In this document: positions 13,505-23,141 of the stretch, piece by piece | Numbering within the stretch: position 1 is the first letter of the stretch | How the letters are laid out: every line of letters starts with the position of its first letter | Source: an uncultured Prevotella sp. | Lineage (GTDB): Bacteria > Bacteroidota > Bacteroidia > Bacteroidales > Bacteroidaceae | DNA: 24,549 nucleotides | Reading direction: 5' to 3' | Assembly: GCA_900555035.1 (NCBI GenBank) | Contig: USJX01000043.1 | Coordinates: forward strand, 1-24,549 | Position numbers and translations under genes: made by a program | The notes under the pieces: generated by a model | Databases searched by the model: none | Told to the model about the DNA's origin: nothing | Seen by the model: the letters and a program-made list of their open reading frames with translations, nothing else

Positions 13505-14809
13505 CTATTTATTTATGTATGAATATCTTATTCTGCAGCAAAGGTATTGCTTTTTTTTAGAAATGGGTGGAAAGTTGCTCTTAAAAATCTGTAAAACATT
13601 CATAATGTTGGCAGGCGGACGCTGGGCGAGGAGTTCCCGCTTCATGAAGTCCATGTAGGGAGCCACATGCGTATAGTACTGATAGTAACCCTGGCAGAGA
13701 TAGTTTAGGCCCGACTCTCCATACTTATCCTTCTCAAACCGGTTCTTGGGGCATTCGCCATGGCAGGCGAACTCCATGTCGCACTCCTTGCACTGGCGGG
13801 GCAGCGAAGTGTGCTTCAACCGGCTGAAAGCCTGCTGCTTTTCGCCATAAAGCATGTCGATGAGCGACTGGTCCCTGATGTTTCCCAGCTTGTATTCAGG
13901 AAATACAAAGTGGTCGCAGGAATATACATCGCCATTGTGTTCCATCACGCCTGCATGACCGCACTCCTTGGAGTAGGCGCAGATGCCTGGCTGCACCCCC
14001 ATCCAGTTGGCAAGTGTGCAGTCGAAGATTTCCACAAAGGTCTTACCCACATCGTGGCGCACCCAGTCGTCGAAGATGGTGCAGAGGAAGTTGCCCCACT
14101 GTTGCGGGGTAACGGAAGCATCTGCAAGCGGAATCTCCCTGTCGTCGGCAAGACTCGCCAGGGTGCGACCGTCTTCATGTTCCGTCAGTCGCTCCACGAT
14201 AGGGGTAAACTGCAAGTACTGGCAACCGTTGTCTCTGAAGAAATGATAGAACTCCAGCGGATGTTCAGCGTTGTAGGCATTGACCACCGCCATAGCATTC
14301 CATTCCACCCGATGCTTTTTTAGGAGCTGGATGCCCTGCATCACCTTTTCCCAGGAAGGCTTTCCGGCAGGAGTTACGCGATAGTGGTCGTGATACTCCT
14401 GGGGGCCGTCGATGGAAATGCCTACCAGCCAATGGTTCTTGGCAAAGAACTCGCACCATTCGTCGGTGAGGAGTGTGCCGTTGGTCTGGATGACGTTATC
14501 TATCTGTTTGCCGTGGGCGTACTTCTTCTGAAGCGCCAGCGCTTTCTTGTAGAAGTCGATGGAGCGCATCAGCGGCTCACCTCCATGCCAGGTGAAAAGC
14601 ACCTGCGGCATGGTTTGTGCCTCGATGTACTCTCGGGTGAATTGCTCCAGCATCTCATCAGTCATCAGATGGCGGTGGGAGTTCTGGTAAAGATTGTTCT
14701 TTTCCAGATAATAACAGTATTTGCAAGCCAGGTTGCAATGGGCACCTGCCGGCTTCAGCATCACATACAGTGGTTTGGCAAATGGGGTTGCTATGTTGTC
14801 GTTCATCAT
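13505..14809 (-). CDS. Anaerobic sulfatase-maturating enzyme (radical SAM, SPASM)
   Basis: The 434-residue protein has the radical-SAM motif C25-NLA-C29-KY-C32 in AHCNLACKYCYYLEK, then FTWHGGEPL, NGTLL and SIDGPQEYHD. The SPASM region has Cys pairs around PGICAYSKECGHAG, VYSCDHFVFPE and CKECDMEFACHGECPKNRF for two extra 4Fe-4S clusters. anSMEs oxidise the active-site Ser or Cys of sulfatases to formylglycine without oxygen, in the cytoplasm before export. Both neighbouring sulfatases have the serine type of site, which needs exactly this enzyme. It lies 11 bases after sulfatase 1, and 8 bases before the reductase, in one operon. The second Met (14806) could also be the start. The basic tail after PPANIM is unremarkable. 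Confidence 0.93.
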   Translation of the reverse strand: MMNDNIATPFAKPLYVMLKPAGAHCNLACKYCYYLEKNNLYQNSHRHLMTDEMLEQFTREYIEAQTMPQVLFTWHGGEPLMRSIDFYKKALALQKKYAHGKQIDNVIQTNGTLLTDEWCEFFAKNHWLVGISIDGPQEYHDHYRVTPAGKPSWEKVMQGIQLLKKHRVEWNAMAVVNAYNAEHPLEFYHFFRDNGCQYLQFTPIVERLTEHEDGRTLASLADDREIPLADASVTPQQWGNFLCTIFDDWVRHDVGKTFVEIFDCTLANWMGVQPGICAYSKECGHAGVMEHNGDVYSCDHFVFPEYKLGNIRDQSLIDMLYGEKQQAFSRLKHTSLPRQCKECDMEFACHGECPKNRFEKDKYGESGLNYLCQGYYQYYTHVAPYMDFMKRELLAQRPPANIMNVLQIFKSNFPPISKKKQYLCCRIRYSYINK

Positions 14810-14820
14810 ATTTTTTCTTT

Positions 14821-16353
14821 TTAAAACTCTGGCAGCGTTATCTTGAAGTCCTTGCTGTCTCTGTGCTCCTTCTGGATGGCAGCCAGCAGATCTTTCACGA
14901 TTTCAGGATGTTCTGCCGCCACATCGTGGTCTTCGTGAATATCCGAAGCCAGGTTGTAGAGGTGAGGCTTGCCTTTTACTACTACCATCTTCCAGTCGCC
15001 CTTTCTCACGCCAATCTGGTCGGTCTCATGAAATTCCCAGTAGAGGTATTCGTGGTGCTTCTGCTCGGCATCCTTGCCCAGAAGGGTAGGAGCGATGGAA
15101 ATACCGTCGAAGCCGTCGCCAGCCAACTTCCTGTTGGTGTAGCGCTTGGCGAAGTTCTTGATTCCGGCAAGGTCGCAGAAGGTTGGCATCAGGTCGTAGA
15201 AGGCAAACTGGGTATCGTTTACGCTGCCTGCCTTGATGTGCTCCGGCCACCAGACGATGAATGGGATGCGGATTCCGCCCTCGTAACACTGGCGCTTCAA
15301 GCCTTTCAATTTTCCGTCGCGACCGAAGAATTGAGGGTCGGCACCGCCTTCCTCGTGAGGACCGTTGTCCGAGGTAAAGATGACCACGGTATTCTTGTCG
15401 AGGCCCTTCTCCTTCAGTTTGGCGAATACTTCGCCCACATACTGGTCAAGGCGGGTAATCATTCCGGCAAACTGGGCGTGGGTATGAACTGCGGCGTTGT
15501 ATCGGGAATCTTCCCATCCGCCCCAGGTCTTGTCCTCGAAGAATTTCTTCTGATAGTTTTCCAGGATAGAATCCTCTGGCTGAGCCAGTTCGGCATGAGG
15601 CAGGGTATAGGTGAGGAATCCCACGAAAGGATGCTGGCTATCCTGCTTGTCAATCCACTCCAAAGCCTTGTCGTGGATGATGCGGGCAGAATACTGCTTG
15701 CGCTTGAAGTAGTCCTTGCCGAACATCGGGTACTGGATATTCTGCTCCATGATTTCTCTTACCACAGCCGTATCTCCCTGTGACTTGCTGTAACGGTTCA
15801 GGAAGTTGGGATAATAAAGATGTGCCTGGAACTGGCAGATGTAGCCGTAGAATTCATCTATGCCACGCTTGTCGGGAGTAGAGGCAGAACCTTCGTATCC
15901 GCCTGCCCATTTTCCGAAGACACCGGTGCGGTAGCCCTTGTCCTTGAGCATTTCCGGAAGAATCTTATGCTGCGGGTCGTAAGGTTCCTGACCCACCACA
16001 GAAAAGTCCTCGTTTACTCCATACTTTACCATCGGCACGTTTCTCCAGTATTCCTTGTTGCCTCTTACGTGGGTGTGGCCGGAATGCTGACCGGTCATGA
16101 TGGTAGCACGCGAAGGGGCTGAAACCGGCGAACCGGCGTAGGCCTGGGTAAAGCGCATTCCCTCTCTTGCCATCTGGTCGATGTTGGGTGTATGGATGTA
16201 TGGCTGACCATAGCAAGCCAAATCACCATATCCCATATCATCGCAGAGGATGAAGAGGATATTGGGCTGCTGCACGTTCTGCTTAGCCCACACAAGGGTA
16301 GGCAGGCAAATGATGCCTACCCCTGTGAGCCATATTGTTTTGTTTGTCTTCAT
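14821..16353 (-). CDS. Exported S1-family sulfatase (serine type), sulfatase 1
   Basis: The 510-residue protein starts with a signal peptide (MKTNKTIWLTGVGIICLPTLVWA), so it acts in the periplasm. Metal-binding D38-D39 in ILFILCDDMGYGD and the sulfatase signature S78-A-P-S-R82 in PVSAPSRATIMTG mark the formylglycine site. FTSDNGPHEEGG near 310-325 gives the second metal Asp-Asn pair, and GVFGKWAGG the usual Lys. The enzyme hydrolyses sulfate esters on a glycan. I cannot name the S1 subfamily or sugar position with safety. It lies 54 bases after sulfatase 2 and directly before the maturase gene. Confidence 0.93.
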   Translation of the reverse strand: MKTNKTIWLTGVGIICLPTLVWAKQNVQQPNILFILCDDMGYGDLACYGQPYIHTPNIDQMAREGMRFTQAYAGSPVSAPSRATIMTGQHSGHTHVRGNKEYWRNVPMVKYGVNEDFSVVGQEPYDPQHKILPEMLKDKGYRTGVFGKWAGGYEGSASTPDKRGIDEFYGYICQFQAHLYYPNFLNRYSKSQGDTAVVREIMEQNIQYPMFGKDYFKRKQYSARIIHDKALEWIDKQDSQHPFVGFLTYTLPHAELAQPEDSILENYQKKFFEDKTWGGWEDSRYNAAVHTHAQFAGMITRLDQYVGEVFAKLKEKGLDKNTVVIFTSDNGPHEEGGADPQFFGRDGKLKGLKRQCYEGGIRIPFIVWWPEHIKAGSVNDTQFAFYDLMPTFCDLAGIKNFAKRYTNRKLAGDGFDGISIAPTLLGKDAEQKHHEYLYWEFHETDQIGVRKGDWKMVVVKGKPHLYNLASDIHEDHDVAAEHPEIVKDLLAAIQKEHRDSKDFKITLPEF

Positions 16354-16407
16354 AAAAAATCTGTTTTGGGGCTTTTTGCCCGTTCTTTAGCCACTTGTTG
16401 AAGCTAA

Positions 16408-18099
16408 TTACTCATCTACCTTCAAGTCCTTGCGGTAGTTGGCGAGAAGCTTCTTCAGTTCTTTTTCTATCTTCTGGGTGCCAGGCTTGCCGTAGATGTT
16501 GTTCAACTCGTTAGGGTCTGCCTGGATGTCGTACAACTCCCAGTAGTCGATGTCTGCATCATTGGTGAAGTAGTTGATAGACTTCAGTGCATTGAAGCAG
16601 TTGTTCTCTCTTGTGCCTGGCTGTGCCTGGTACTTGTTCTCTACCACGGCTCTCTCGCCACCCTTGCCGTAGAAATGAATCAGCTTGTAGCGCTCGGTAC
16701 GCACACCGTCGTGCTTGCGTACAAGGTGATAGGTTGGGTAGTCGTAGTAGTGATAGTACAGGCTCTTGCGCCACTTCTTCACAGGCTGACCGGCAAACAG
16801 CGGCTGGAGCGATGTTCCAGGCATGTACTTAGGCTTCTGCAAACCTGCCAGGTCGAGGAAGGTAGGTGCGAAGTCGATGTTCTGAACCATCTGGTTGCAT
16901 TCGCTCTTTGGCTGGATGTGCTTAGGATAGCTGATGATGAGTGGAGTGTGGAATGACTCCTCGTACATGAATCGCTTGTCGAACCATCCGTGCTCGCCCA
17001 TGTAGAATCCCTGGTCGGATGTATAGACGATGATGGTGTTCTCTGAGAGATTGTTCTTGTCGAGGTAATCCAGCAGTCTGCCCACGCTCTCATCTACCGA
17101 TACGATAACAGCCATGTAGTCACGGATGTAGTTCTGGTATTTCCATTCTACCAACGCCTTGCCTGTCAGGTTCTTGCTCAGGAACTCACGGTTTCTAGGC
17201 ATGTAGTAAGCGTCGATGGCTGCACGCTGCTGTGGAGTCATGCGGTTCATCTCGCCCATCAAGCCGTTATAAGAGTCTCTGCCTTCTGGAGTAGAAGGGT
17301 CGTACATCTCTGGAACCTTCAGGTCGCGTACCATCTCCATGTATTTGTCGATGGACATCTTCTGGGTAGATGCAGCAGAACCACGGGTCTCGTAATCATC
17401 CCAGAAGGTTTCCGGCAATGGGAAGTTCACGTTGCCATACTTGCCTACATACTTGGTGTTAGGCATCCAGAGGCGATGAGGTGCCTTGTGGTGAACCATC
17501 AGACAGAATGGCTTGTTCTTGTCGCGGCTGTTCAGATACTCGATGGCATGGTCGGTAATCAGGTCGGTGGCGTAACCCATCTCCTGTTTGAAGTTGCCAT
17601 ATTGTCCGGTAGAAGCGAAGGTTGGGTTGTAATACTGACCCTGGTCATCCAATACGCGGTAGTAATCAAAGCCCTTAGGACTGCACGACATGTGCCACTT
17701 ACCTACCACGGCAGTAGAATAGCCGGCACCCTGCAGCAGTTCAGAGAAGAAGGTCTTGGTAGAGTCGATACCCTCAGCCAGCTGTCGCTGTCCGTTCTGG
17801 TGGCTATAGAGACCTGTCATCAGGCAGGCACGGCTAGGAGTAGAGAGTGAGTTCTCTACGAAAGCCTGGTTAAACTTCATTCCTCTTTCAGCTAGGCGGT
17901 CGATGTTTGGAGTTGGAGCCAATTTGGAGATTGGGCTACCGTATGCGCTAATGGCCTGTATGGCGTGGTCATCGCACATGATGTACAAGATGTTAGGTCG
18001 GTCTCCTGTATTCTGAGCGAAGATTGACAACGGCATTGCCTGCAAGGCAGCCATGGCCAGTAGGGAACGGTTGATAGGGGTGCTTTTACTGTTCATCAT
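16408..18099 (-). CDS. Exported S1-family sulfatase (serine type), sulfatase 2, N-acetylglucosamine-6-sulfatase-like
   Basis: The 563-residue protein has a signal peptide ending SIFA-QNTG and the active site S86-T-P-S-R90 in SLSTPSRACLMTG. The D43-D44-H start (YIMCDDHAIQAISAYG), LAPTPNIDRLA, VGKWHM, the DYYRVLDDQGQYYNP segment and HHKAPHRLW resemble the S1_11 type, whose studied Bacteroides members remove 6-sulfate from N-acetylglucosamine in host glycans. YTSDQGFYMGEHGWFDKRFMYEE carries the second metal site. Specificity is inferred only from this likeness. It is the first gene of the sulfatase-maturase-reductase operon, which begins after a terminator behind susD. Two adjacent Met codons (18099, 18096) can serve as start. 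Confidence 0.9.
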   Translation of the reverse strand: MMNSKSTPINRSLLAMAALQAMPLSIFAQNTGDRPNILYIMCDDHAIQAISAYGSPISKLAPTPNIDRLAERGMKFNQAFVENSLSTPSRACLMTGLYSHQNGQRQLAEGIDSTKTFFSELLQGAGYSTAVVGKWHMSCSPKGFDYYRVLDDQGQYYNPTFASTGQYGNFKQEMGYATDLITDHAIEYLNSRDKNKPFCLMVHHKAPHRLWMPNTKYVGKYGNVNFPLPETFWDDYETRGSAASTQKMSIDKYMEMVRDLKVPEMYDPSTPEGRDSYNGLMGEMNRMTPQQRAAIDAYYMPRNREFLSKNLTGKALVEWKYQNYIRDYMAVIVSVDESVGRLLDYLDKNNLSENTIIVYTSDQGFYMGEHGWFDKRFMYEESFHTPLIISYPKHIQPKSECNQMVQNIDFAPTFLDLAGLQKPKYMPGTSLQPLFAGQPVKKWRKSLYYHYYDYPTYHLVRKHDGVRTERYKLIHFYGKGGERAVVENKYQAQPGTRENNCFNALKSINYFTNDADIDYWELYDIQADPNELNNIYGKPGTQKIEKELKKLLANYRKDLKVDE

Positions 18100-18184
18100 A
18101 TTTTTTTGTTGAATGAATAGTTATTTATATGAATTAATTAAAGGACAATATTTTGTATAAAAAACATATACATTATAATACGCC

Positions 18185-18218
18185 AAAAAGAGGGGTGCCG
18201 TAAGTGGCACACCCTCTT
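18185..18218 (-). terminator. Intrinsic terminator after the susCD genes
   Basis: On the minus strand AAGAGGGTGTGCC and GGCACCCCTCTT pair with one bulge around ACTTAC and run into TTTTT. It lies about 75 bases after the SusD stop and would part susCD from the sulfatase operon, or let only part of the transcripts through. I saw no clear TAnnTTTG box between it and sulfatase 2. Confidence 0.75.
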
Positions 18219-18291
18219 CGAGTTGTCATTAAACATGACTATCTCAGATTTGAAACAGTCTTGTTGGTTAAATTAATAATTGTCTAGGTAG

Positions 18292-19965
18292 TTATCTCTT
18301 CAAGTTCGGGTTCTTCTCAACGTCTGTTGTTGGGTAAGGACAGTAAATTCTATCCTCTGTCCAAGAACCAGAAACTGTGACACTTTCCTTAGCTGTAATG
18401 TTCTTACCGTTCTCTACTGCTACTACGAGAGGAGCATTAGCAACGCGGTAGTCGAAGTTCTTCTTCAACTCGTTCATACGAAGCTCGTCAGAACGACGGG
18501 TAACCATAGAAACCCAGTTGCCGGCAACTTCCCATCCGTGCTCAATGTAGCAAGCCTCAGCCAGCTGCTCTGCATTCATATCAGCAATCTTTACGGTAGT
18601 ACCATTGCTCAAAGTAACGTTCTCAACATCGTTTACGGCACGACTGCGAACCTGGCGGAGGCACTCCTTAGCCTTGTTCAAGTCACCACCTGAGCGAGCT
18701 GCGCTCTCAGCATACCAGAGAAGGATCTCTGAGTAACGGATGAGGTTGTGACGACGGTCGTTGATCATACCACCCCAGTTAGGAGCCTGGTAATCGTAAG
18801 CCTGACGGAGCATGTTGCCGTTCTCGTCTGAGTTAACGGTGAAGATACAGAACATTGGGTGATAAGCTTCAACCTCAGGAGTCTTTCCGTCTTCTTTAAG
18901 AGCCCACCAATCTACAGCCTTAGTAATAGTGTTTCCATCCTGGAATGTTACCTTAGGAGCGTAGATAGCATTCTTGCGAGCACCCTCTGGGAATCTCTTC
19001 CAGAATGCGATTTCACCCCAAGCGTCACCCCAGCCACCATCGCCGAGACCCTCGAAACGGCAGCAGGAAGAAAGCTGAGAGTCATGATCCCACCAGCCAC
19101 GAGCATCGTTGTTGATGCCAAGCACGGTCTCCATGTTGTAGTTGTTACCCATAGAGTAAACATCCTTCCACTCTGGGTTCAGGATGAAACCGTAAGAACC
19201 GTTGCCATCGATGACAGCCTTAGCCTGCTCTGCAGCGAGCTTGTAGTATTCTGTACCCTTGTTGAGTGGGTAACCAGCCATAGACATATAAACTGCTGAC
19301 AAGGTAGCCTGTGCAGCCTGCTTAGTACTCCAGATATCTACACCGAACAAGCGGCTAGGCTCCTTCTCGTACTTGGTAGGAAGCTCGTTAACAGCTGCCT
19401 TCAAGTCGGAAACGATCAAATCATACACGCTCTCTACACTTGATGGAGCAACGTCCAACTGAGAAACGTCAGTACCTGTAATCAATGGCACAGGACCGAA
19501 TACACGTACCAGATAGTAGTAAGCGTATGCACGCCAGAAGTGTGCATTACCCAAAGCCACGTTGATCTTCTCCTGAGCTACAGGCGCATTGCCTGCACTC
19601 TCTGTAATCAGGTTAGCTGCCTTGATTACAGAATAGTGCTGGTTCCAGGCATCAGTAACACCCTTGTTGGCACCGTCAGATGCAAAAGCATCGAGCGCAG
19701 CACAAGCCTGCTTGTTAGAACCAGGGTTAGCTGTAATATCATCGCCCTGCCACTGTGGGTACATAGGGTTGGTCCAGCTCTGGGTCTGGTTGATTCTGTC
19801 ATACAGTGCGTTAACACTTGCAGTCAGGTCATCTTCGCTATTGAAGAAGTTGTTTGGGGTCAACTGTCCCTTAGGTTCCTCATCCAGCAAGTCTCCACAA
19901 GAAGAGAAAGTGAGCAAGGATGCTGCCATAAGACAGCCCATATATAATAATTTTTTAGTTCTCAT
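18292..19965 (-). CDS. SusD/RagB-family glycan-binding outer-membrane lipoprotein
   Basis: The 557-residue protein has a lipoprotein signal with lipid Cys23 in LLTFSSCGDLLDEEP, followed by the classic SusD start (PKGQLTPNNFFNSEDDLTASVNALY). The TPR-like core has ALGNAHFWRAYAYYYLVRVFGPVPLIT, the typical SusD helix pair, and RHNLIRYSEILLWYAESAARSG near the C-terminus. SusD forms a lid on the SusC transporter and binds the glycan at the cell surface. The gene follows susC by 28 bases, as usual. The ligand cannot be read from sequence, but the sulfatases beside it point to a sulfated glycan. Confidence 0.95.
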   Translation of the reverse strand: MRTKKLLYMGCLMAASLLTFSSCGDLLDEEPKGQLTPNNFFNSEDDLTASVNALYDRINQTQSWTNPMYPQWQGDDITANPGSNKQACAALDAFASDGANKGVTDAWNQHYSVIKAANLITESAGNAPVAQEKINVALGNAHFWRAYAYYYLVRVFGPVPLITGTDVSQLDVAPSSVESVYDLIVSDLKAAVNELPTKYEKEPSRLFGVDIWSTKQAAQATLSAVYMSMAGYPLNKGTEYYKLAAEQAKAVIDGNGSYGFILNPEWKDVYSMGNNYNMETVLGINNDARGWWDHDSQLSSCCRFEGLGDGGWGDAWGEIAFWKRFPEGARKNAIYAPKVTFQDGNTITKAVDWWALKEDGKTPEVEAYHPMFCIFTVNSDENGNMLRQAYDYQAPNWGGMINDRRHNLIRYSEILLWYAESAARSGGDLNKAKECLRQVRSRAVNDVENVTLSNGTTVKIADMNAEQLAEACYIEHGWEVAGNWVSMVTRRSDELRMNELKKNFDYRVANAPLVVAVENGKNITAKESVTVSGSWTEDRIYCPYPTTDVEKNPNLKR

Positions 19966-19993
19966 AATTATTCCTGTTTTTAGATGATTGAAG

Positions 19994-22993
19994 TTAGAAG
20001 TTTACACGAACGCCCATTGTGATGGTACGAGGATTAGGGTAAGCACCCATATCCAAACCATTATCACGGTCAACACCATTGTCACTGAATGATGCACCAG
20101 CTGGGTCGATACCCTTATAGCCAGTGATGGTGAAGAGGTTCTGAGCTGAAAGAGACAGACGGATGTCTGCAATCTTAGTCATGCTGCGTGGGAATGTATA
20201 AGCGATGCTGATATTCTCGCAACGGAGGTAATCTGCATTCTCCAACCACTTGTCTGAGTTTCCGTATGTCTTGTTCTCTGCGCCAACTGTTGGCATGGTG
20301 ATTCCGATGTTAGAGAAGTAATCCTTATCGGTTACGAACATAGATGCACCTACCATTGAGTTCATGGCGTAACGTACCATGTTCAAACGCTTTGCACCGA
20401 AGGCTGCGTTGAAGAATACGTTGAGATCCCAATTCTTGTAGGTTACGGTATTGTTCCAGCCCAAGGTAACGTCTGGGTTTGAACGGCCTAATACGAAGCG
20501 ATCCTTTGATGCATCTGGAGTAGCGGTAGTTCCACCGTCTGCTGTGTAATAGGTATCAATCCACTCGCCCTTGTCGTTCTTCTGCAAACCAGCCCACTTG
20601 AAGCCGTAGAATGTACCGATTGCCTCACCTTCCTTGATGATGGTACATGGGTCAACAGTACCTGGAGAAGGGCTGGTACCATAGAGAATAGGAGAATCTG
20701 CTGTCAACTTGGTTACCTCGTTCTTGATGTAGCTGGCATTCAAGGTTGATGACCATGACCAGTCTTTGGTCTGGATAATCTGTGCATTGATGGTTGCATC
20801 AAAACCCTTGTTGCTTACCTCACCGGCATTTACCCAGTAAGATGTGCCGCCCAGGTAACCTGGAGCTGATGTGGTCAGGAGGGCATCCTTGGTCTTCTTG
20901 TTGAAGTAGTCTAAGCTGATGTTCAAGCGGTTGCCGAAGAAACCGAGGTCAACACCGAGGTCAAACTGGTGAACCTTCTCCCATGTCAGGTCAGGTGTAG
21001 CAAGACCATTTGCCCAGTAACCTGTATATGACTGATTTGTACCGTATGTGAAACCGGTTGTACCCAATGAACCGAGAGTAGAATATGGAGAAATATCCTG
21101 GTTACCGATGATACCGTAGCTGGCACGGATCTTCAAGTACTCTACTGCATCCTTGATTGGCTCCCAGAACTTCTCGTTAGAGATGGTCCAAGCTGCAGCT
21201 GCTGATGGGAAATAACCCCACTTCTTGTTGGTAAAGCGGCTAGAACCATCCGCACGGAAGGTACCGGTCAACATATAGCGGTCTGCATAGTTGTACATAA
21301 CGCGGGCTACACCTGAAAGCATGGTCCACTTGCTGTAACCGTTGCTAGGAGTCTTGGAAGCTGCATCTGCTACGTTCCAGTAGCCTAACTGCTCGTGAGC
21401 AATACCTGTACCAGTCATACCCATGCGGCGAACCTCGTTAGAGGTAACTTCCCATACACCTGTTGCTGTCAAACCGTGATCACCCCACTTGTTGCTGTAA
21501 GTCAAGTTGTTGGTTGACTGCAAAGCGGTAACGGTAGCATCGTTGTTGCCCATATTGTTACCTGCTGCGTTCACCTTGGTAGATGTGAAGCTGTACCACT
21601 TGTAATCGTTATAGTCGATACCGTTGGTGGTGGTGAAGGTCAAGCCCTTGAGAAGATTGAACTTCAAGTCAACGTGACCAGTTACCATGGTACGCTTGCG
21701 GTCGTTCTGGCTGTCGTGAAGAATACCATAAGGGTTGTTCTGGATGTTGTTGTATGGGTCCAGGTTGTACTTGCCGCTGGCTGCCATCATCTCCATGGTA
21801 GGAGAGTAGTTCAAACCTACCCAGATAGGGTTAGACTGGTTCTGGGCGAAGCCAGCACCAGAGTTGTCTGTCTGAGCAAGGTTGAGGTCGGCTGTCAACT
21901 CCAACCAGTTGAATACCTTATTATGAATGTTTGCCTTGATAGCGTAACGTCTAGACTTGGTGTCAACGATTACACCTTTCTGATCCATCAAGTTGGCAGA
22001 GAAATAAGTCTGTGTTTTCTCGTTACCCTGTGACAAGGCAACCTTATAGTTCTGAGTAATACCTGTCTGGAGCAACTGATCCATCCAGTCGATACCTGGC
22101 TTGGTACCATTCAAATAATCCTGTACTGCACTCTGAGCCACGCCCTTATGGTCAACCAAAGCCTGTGCGTACTCCTTGGTACCCATTACCTCAGGGATGT
22201 TGTAAGCGTTAGAGAAGCCGAAGCTACCGTCGAAAGTAACCTGGGTAACACCAGCCTTACCGCTCTTGGTCTGTACCATTACAACACCATTGGCACCGCG
22301 GGCACCATAGATAGCGGTAGAAGAAGCATCCTTCAAAACCTGGATGCTCTGAATATCTTCAGGGCTGATACCTTCAAGACCAGTCTCGCGAACAATACCA
22401 TCTACTACGTAGAGAGGGTCGTTGCTCTTGTTTACTGAGCTGGCACCACGTACACGAATCTTCATAGAACCGCCAGGAACGCCACTTGACATTACCTGCA
22501 CACCAGACATACGGCCATTGAGGGCATCCTCAACACGTGCTACTGGCTGATCCTTGAAGCTCTTGCCTTCCATGACAGCTACAGAACCTGCCAAGTCGGC
22601 CTTCTTTACAGTACCGTAACCGATGACTACGGTCTCTTCGAGCATGTTGGAATCGTCTTCCATTGTGATGTTCAGAGGAGTTCCGTTCCATGTAATGGTC
22701 TGTGGCTTGTAACCTACATAAGTAATAGAAAGCTTGGTGCCTTTTACTACATTGCCCAGTACAAAGTTACCATCAAGATCGGTAATTGTGCCACCAGTCT
22801 TGCCTTCAATTCTGACAGTAGCACCGATGATAGGTTCGCCGCTAGCGTCTGTTACAGTACCTTTACATGAGTTTTGCTGCTGTGTAGCTGTAGCAATCAT
22901 TGAGTTGCTCTGAGCTGCCAATGCAGTGACAGTGCTGAGAGGTGACATGGCACCCAAGAGCGCTGCAAAATACAAATTTGCTCTTTTGTTCAT
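19994..22993 (-). CDS. SusC/RagA-family TonB-dependent outer-membrane transporter
   Basis: The 999-residue protein has a signal peptide (about 1-27), then a carboxypeptidase-regulatory-like domain (GTVTDASGEPIIGATVRIEG to about 125), the TonB-box/RagA region (EETVVIGYGTVKKADLAGSV), a plug domain (VARVEDALNGRMSGVQV through ASSTAIYGARGANGVV) and a long 22-strand-type barrel ending in TITMGVRVNF, with the terminal Phe needed for outer-membrane assembly. It imports SusD-bound oligosaccharides using TonB energy. There is no extra N-terminal signalling domain, so it is not an ECF-sigma-coupled type. This fits local control by the upstream ROK regulator. Confidence 0.96.
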   Translation of the reverse strand: MNKRANLYFAALLGAMSPLSTVTALAAQSNSMIATATQQQNSCKGTVTDASGEPIIGATVRIEGKTGGTITDLDGNFVLGNVVKGTKLSITYVGYKPQTITWNGTPLNITMEDDSNMLEETVVIGYGTVKKADLAGSVAVMEGKSFKDQPVARVEDALNGRMSGVQVMSSGVPGGSMKIRVRGASSVNKSNDPLYVVDGIVRETGLEGISPEDIQSIQVLKDASSTAIYGARGANGVVMVQTKSGKAGVTQVTFDGSFGFSNAYNIPEVMGTKEYAQALVDHKGVAQSAVQDYLNGTKPGIDWMDQLLQTGITQNYKVALSQGNEKTQTYFSANLMDQKGVIVDTKSRRYAIKANIHNKVFNWLELTADLNLAQTDNSGAGFAQNQSNPIWVGLNYSPTMEMMAASGKYNLDPYNNIQNNPYGILHDSQNDRKRTMVTGHVDLKFNLLKGLTFTTTNGIDYNDYKWYSFTSTKVNAAGNNMGNNDATVTALQSTNNLTYSNKWGDHGLTATGVWEVTSNEVRRMGMTGTGIAHEQLGYWNVADAASKTPSNGYSKWTMLSGVARVMYNYADRYMLTGTFRADGSSRFTNKKWGYFPSAAAAWTISNEKFWEPIKDAVEYLKIRASYGIIGNQDISPYSTLGSLGTTGFTYGTNQSYTGYWANGLATPDLTWEKVHQFDLGVDLGFFGNRLNISLDYFNKKTKDALLTTSAPGYLGGTSYWVNAGEVSNKGFDATINAQIIQTKDWSWSSTLNASYIKNEVTKLTADSPILYGTSPSPGTVDPCTIIKEGEAIGTFYGFKWAGLQKNDKGEWIDTYYTADGGTTATPDASKDRFVLGRSNPDVTLGWNNTVTYKNWDLNVFFNAAFGAKRLNMVRYAMNSMVGASMFVTDKDYFSNIGITMPTVGAENKTYGNSDKWLENADYLRCENISIAYTFPRSMTKIADIRLSLSAQNLFTITGYKGIDPAGASFSDNGVDRDNGLDMGAYPNPRTITMGVRVNF

Positions 22994-23031
22994 AGGTTGT
23001 TGTATTTGTTGTTGTTATTAAATTCTCGTTA

Positions 23032-23130
23032 TTGCAATGTCAGTTAGCTTGTTGCAATGTTAGTTAGTTGCAATGTAAGTTAGCTTATTGCGTTTATATA
23101 TAGATGTTTCTATATTGCGATGTTAGTTAG
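23032..23130. repeat. Four TTGCAATGTNAGTTAG direct repeats before susC
   Basis: Copies at 23032-23047, 23052-23067, 23068-23083 and 23115-23130 differ only at the tenth base and, in the last, at TTGCGATG. Spacings are 20, 16 and 47 bases. They fill the 148-base gap between the ROK gene and susC. They could be operator sites for the ROK protein or another regulator, or simply a small tandem expansion in the leader. I saw no full TAnnTTTG promoter in this gap; the nearest match is TAACTTTC. Confidence 0.85.
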
Positions 23131-23141
23131 AATGAAAGTTA

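Noticed and set aside
14770..15783. Long plus-strand open frame (337 codons) opposite sulfatase 1
   Set aside because: It lies antisense to an intact sulfatase with all catalytic motifs and shows no family likeness.
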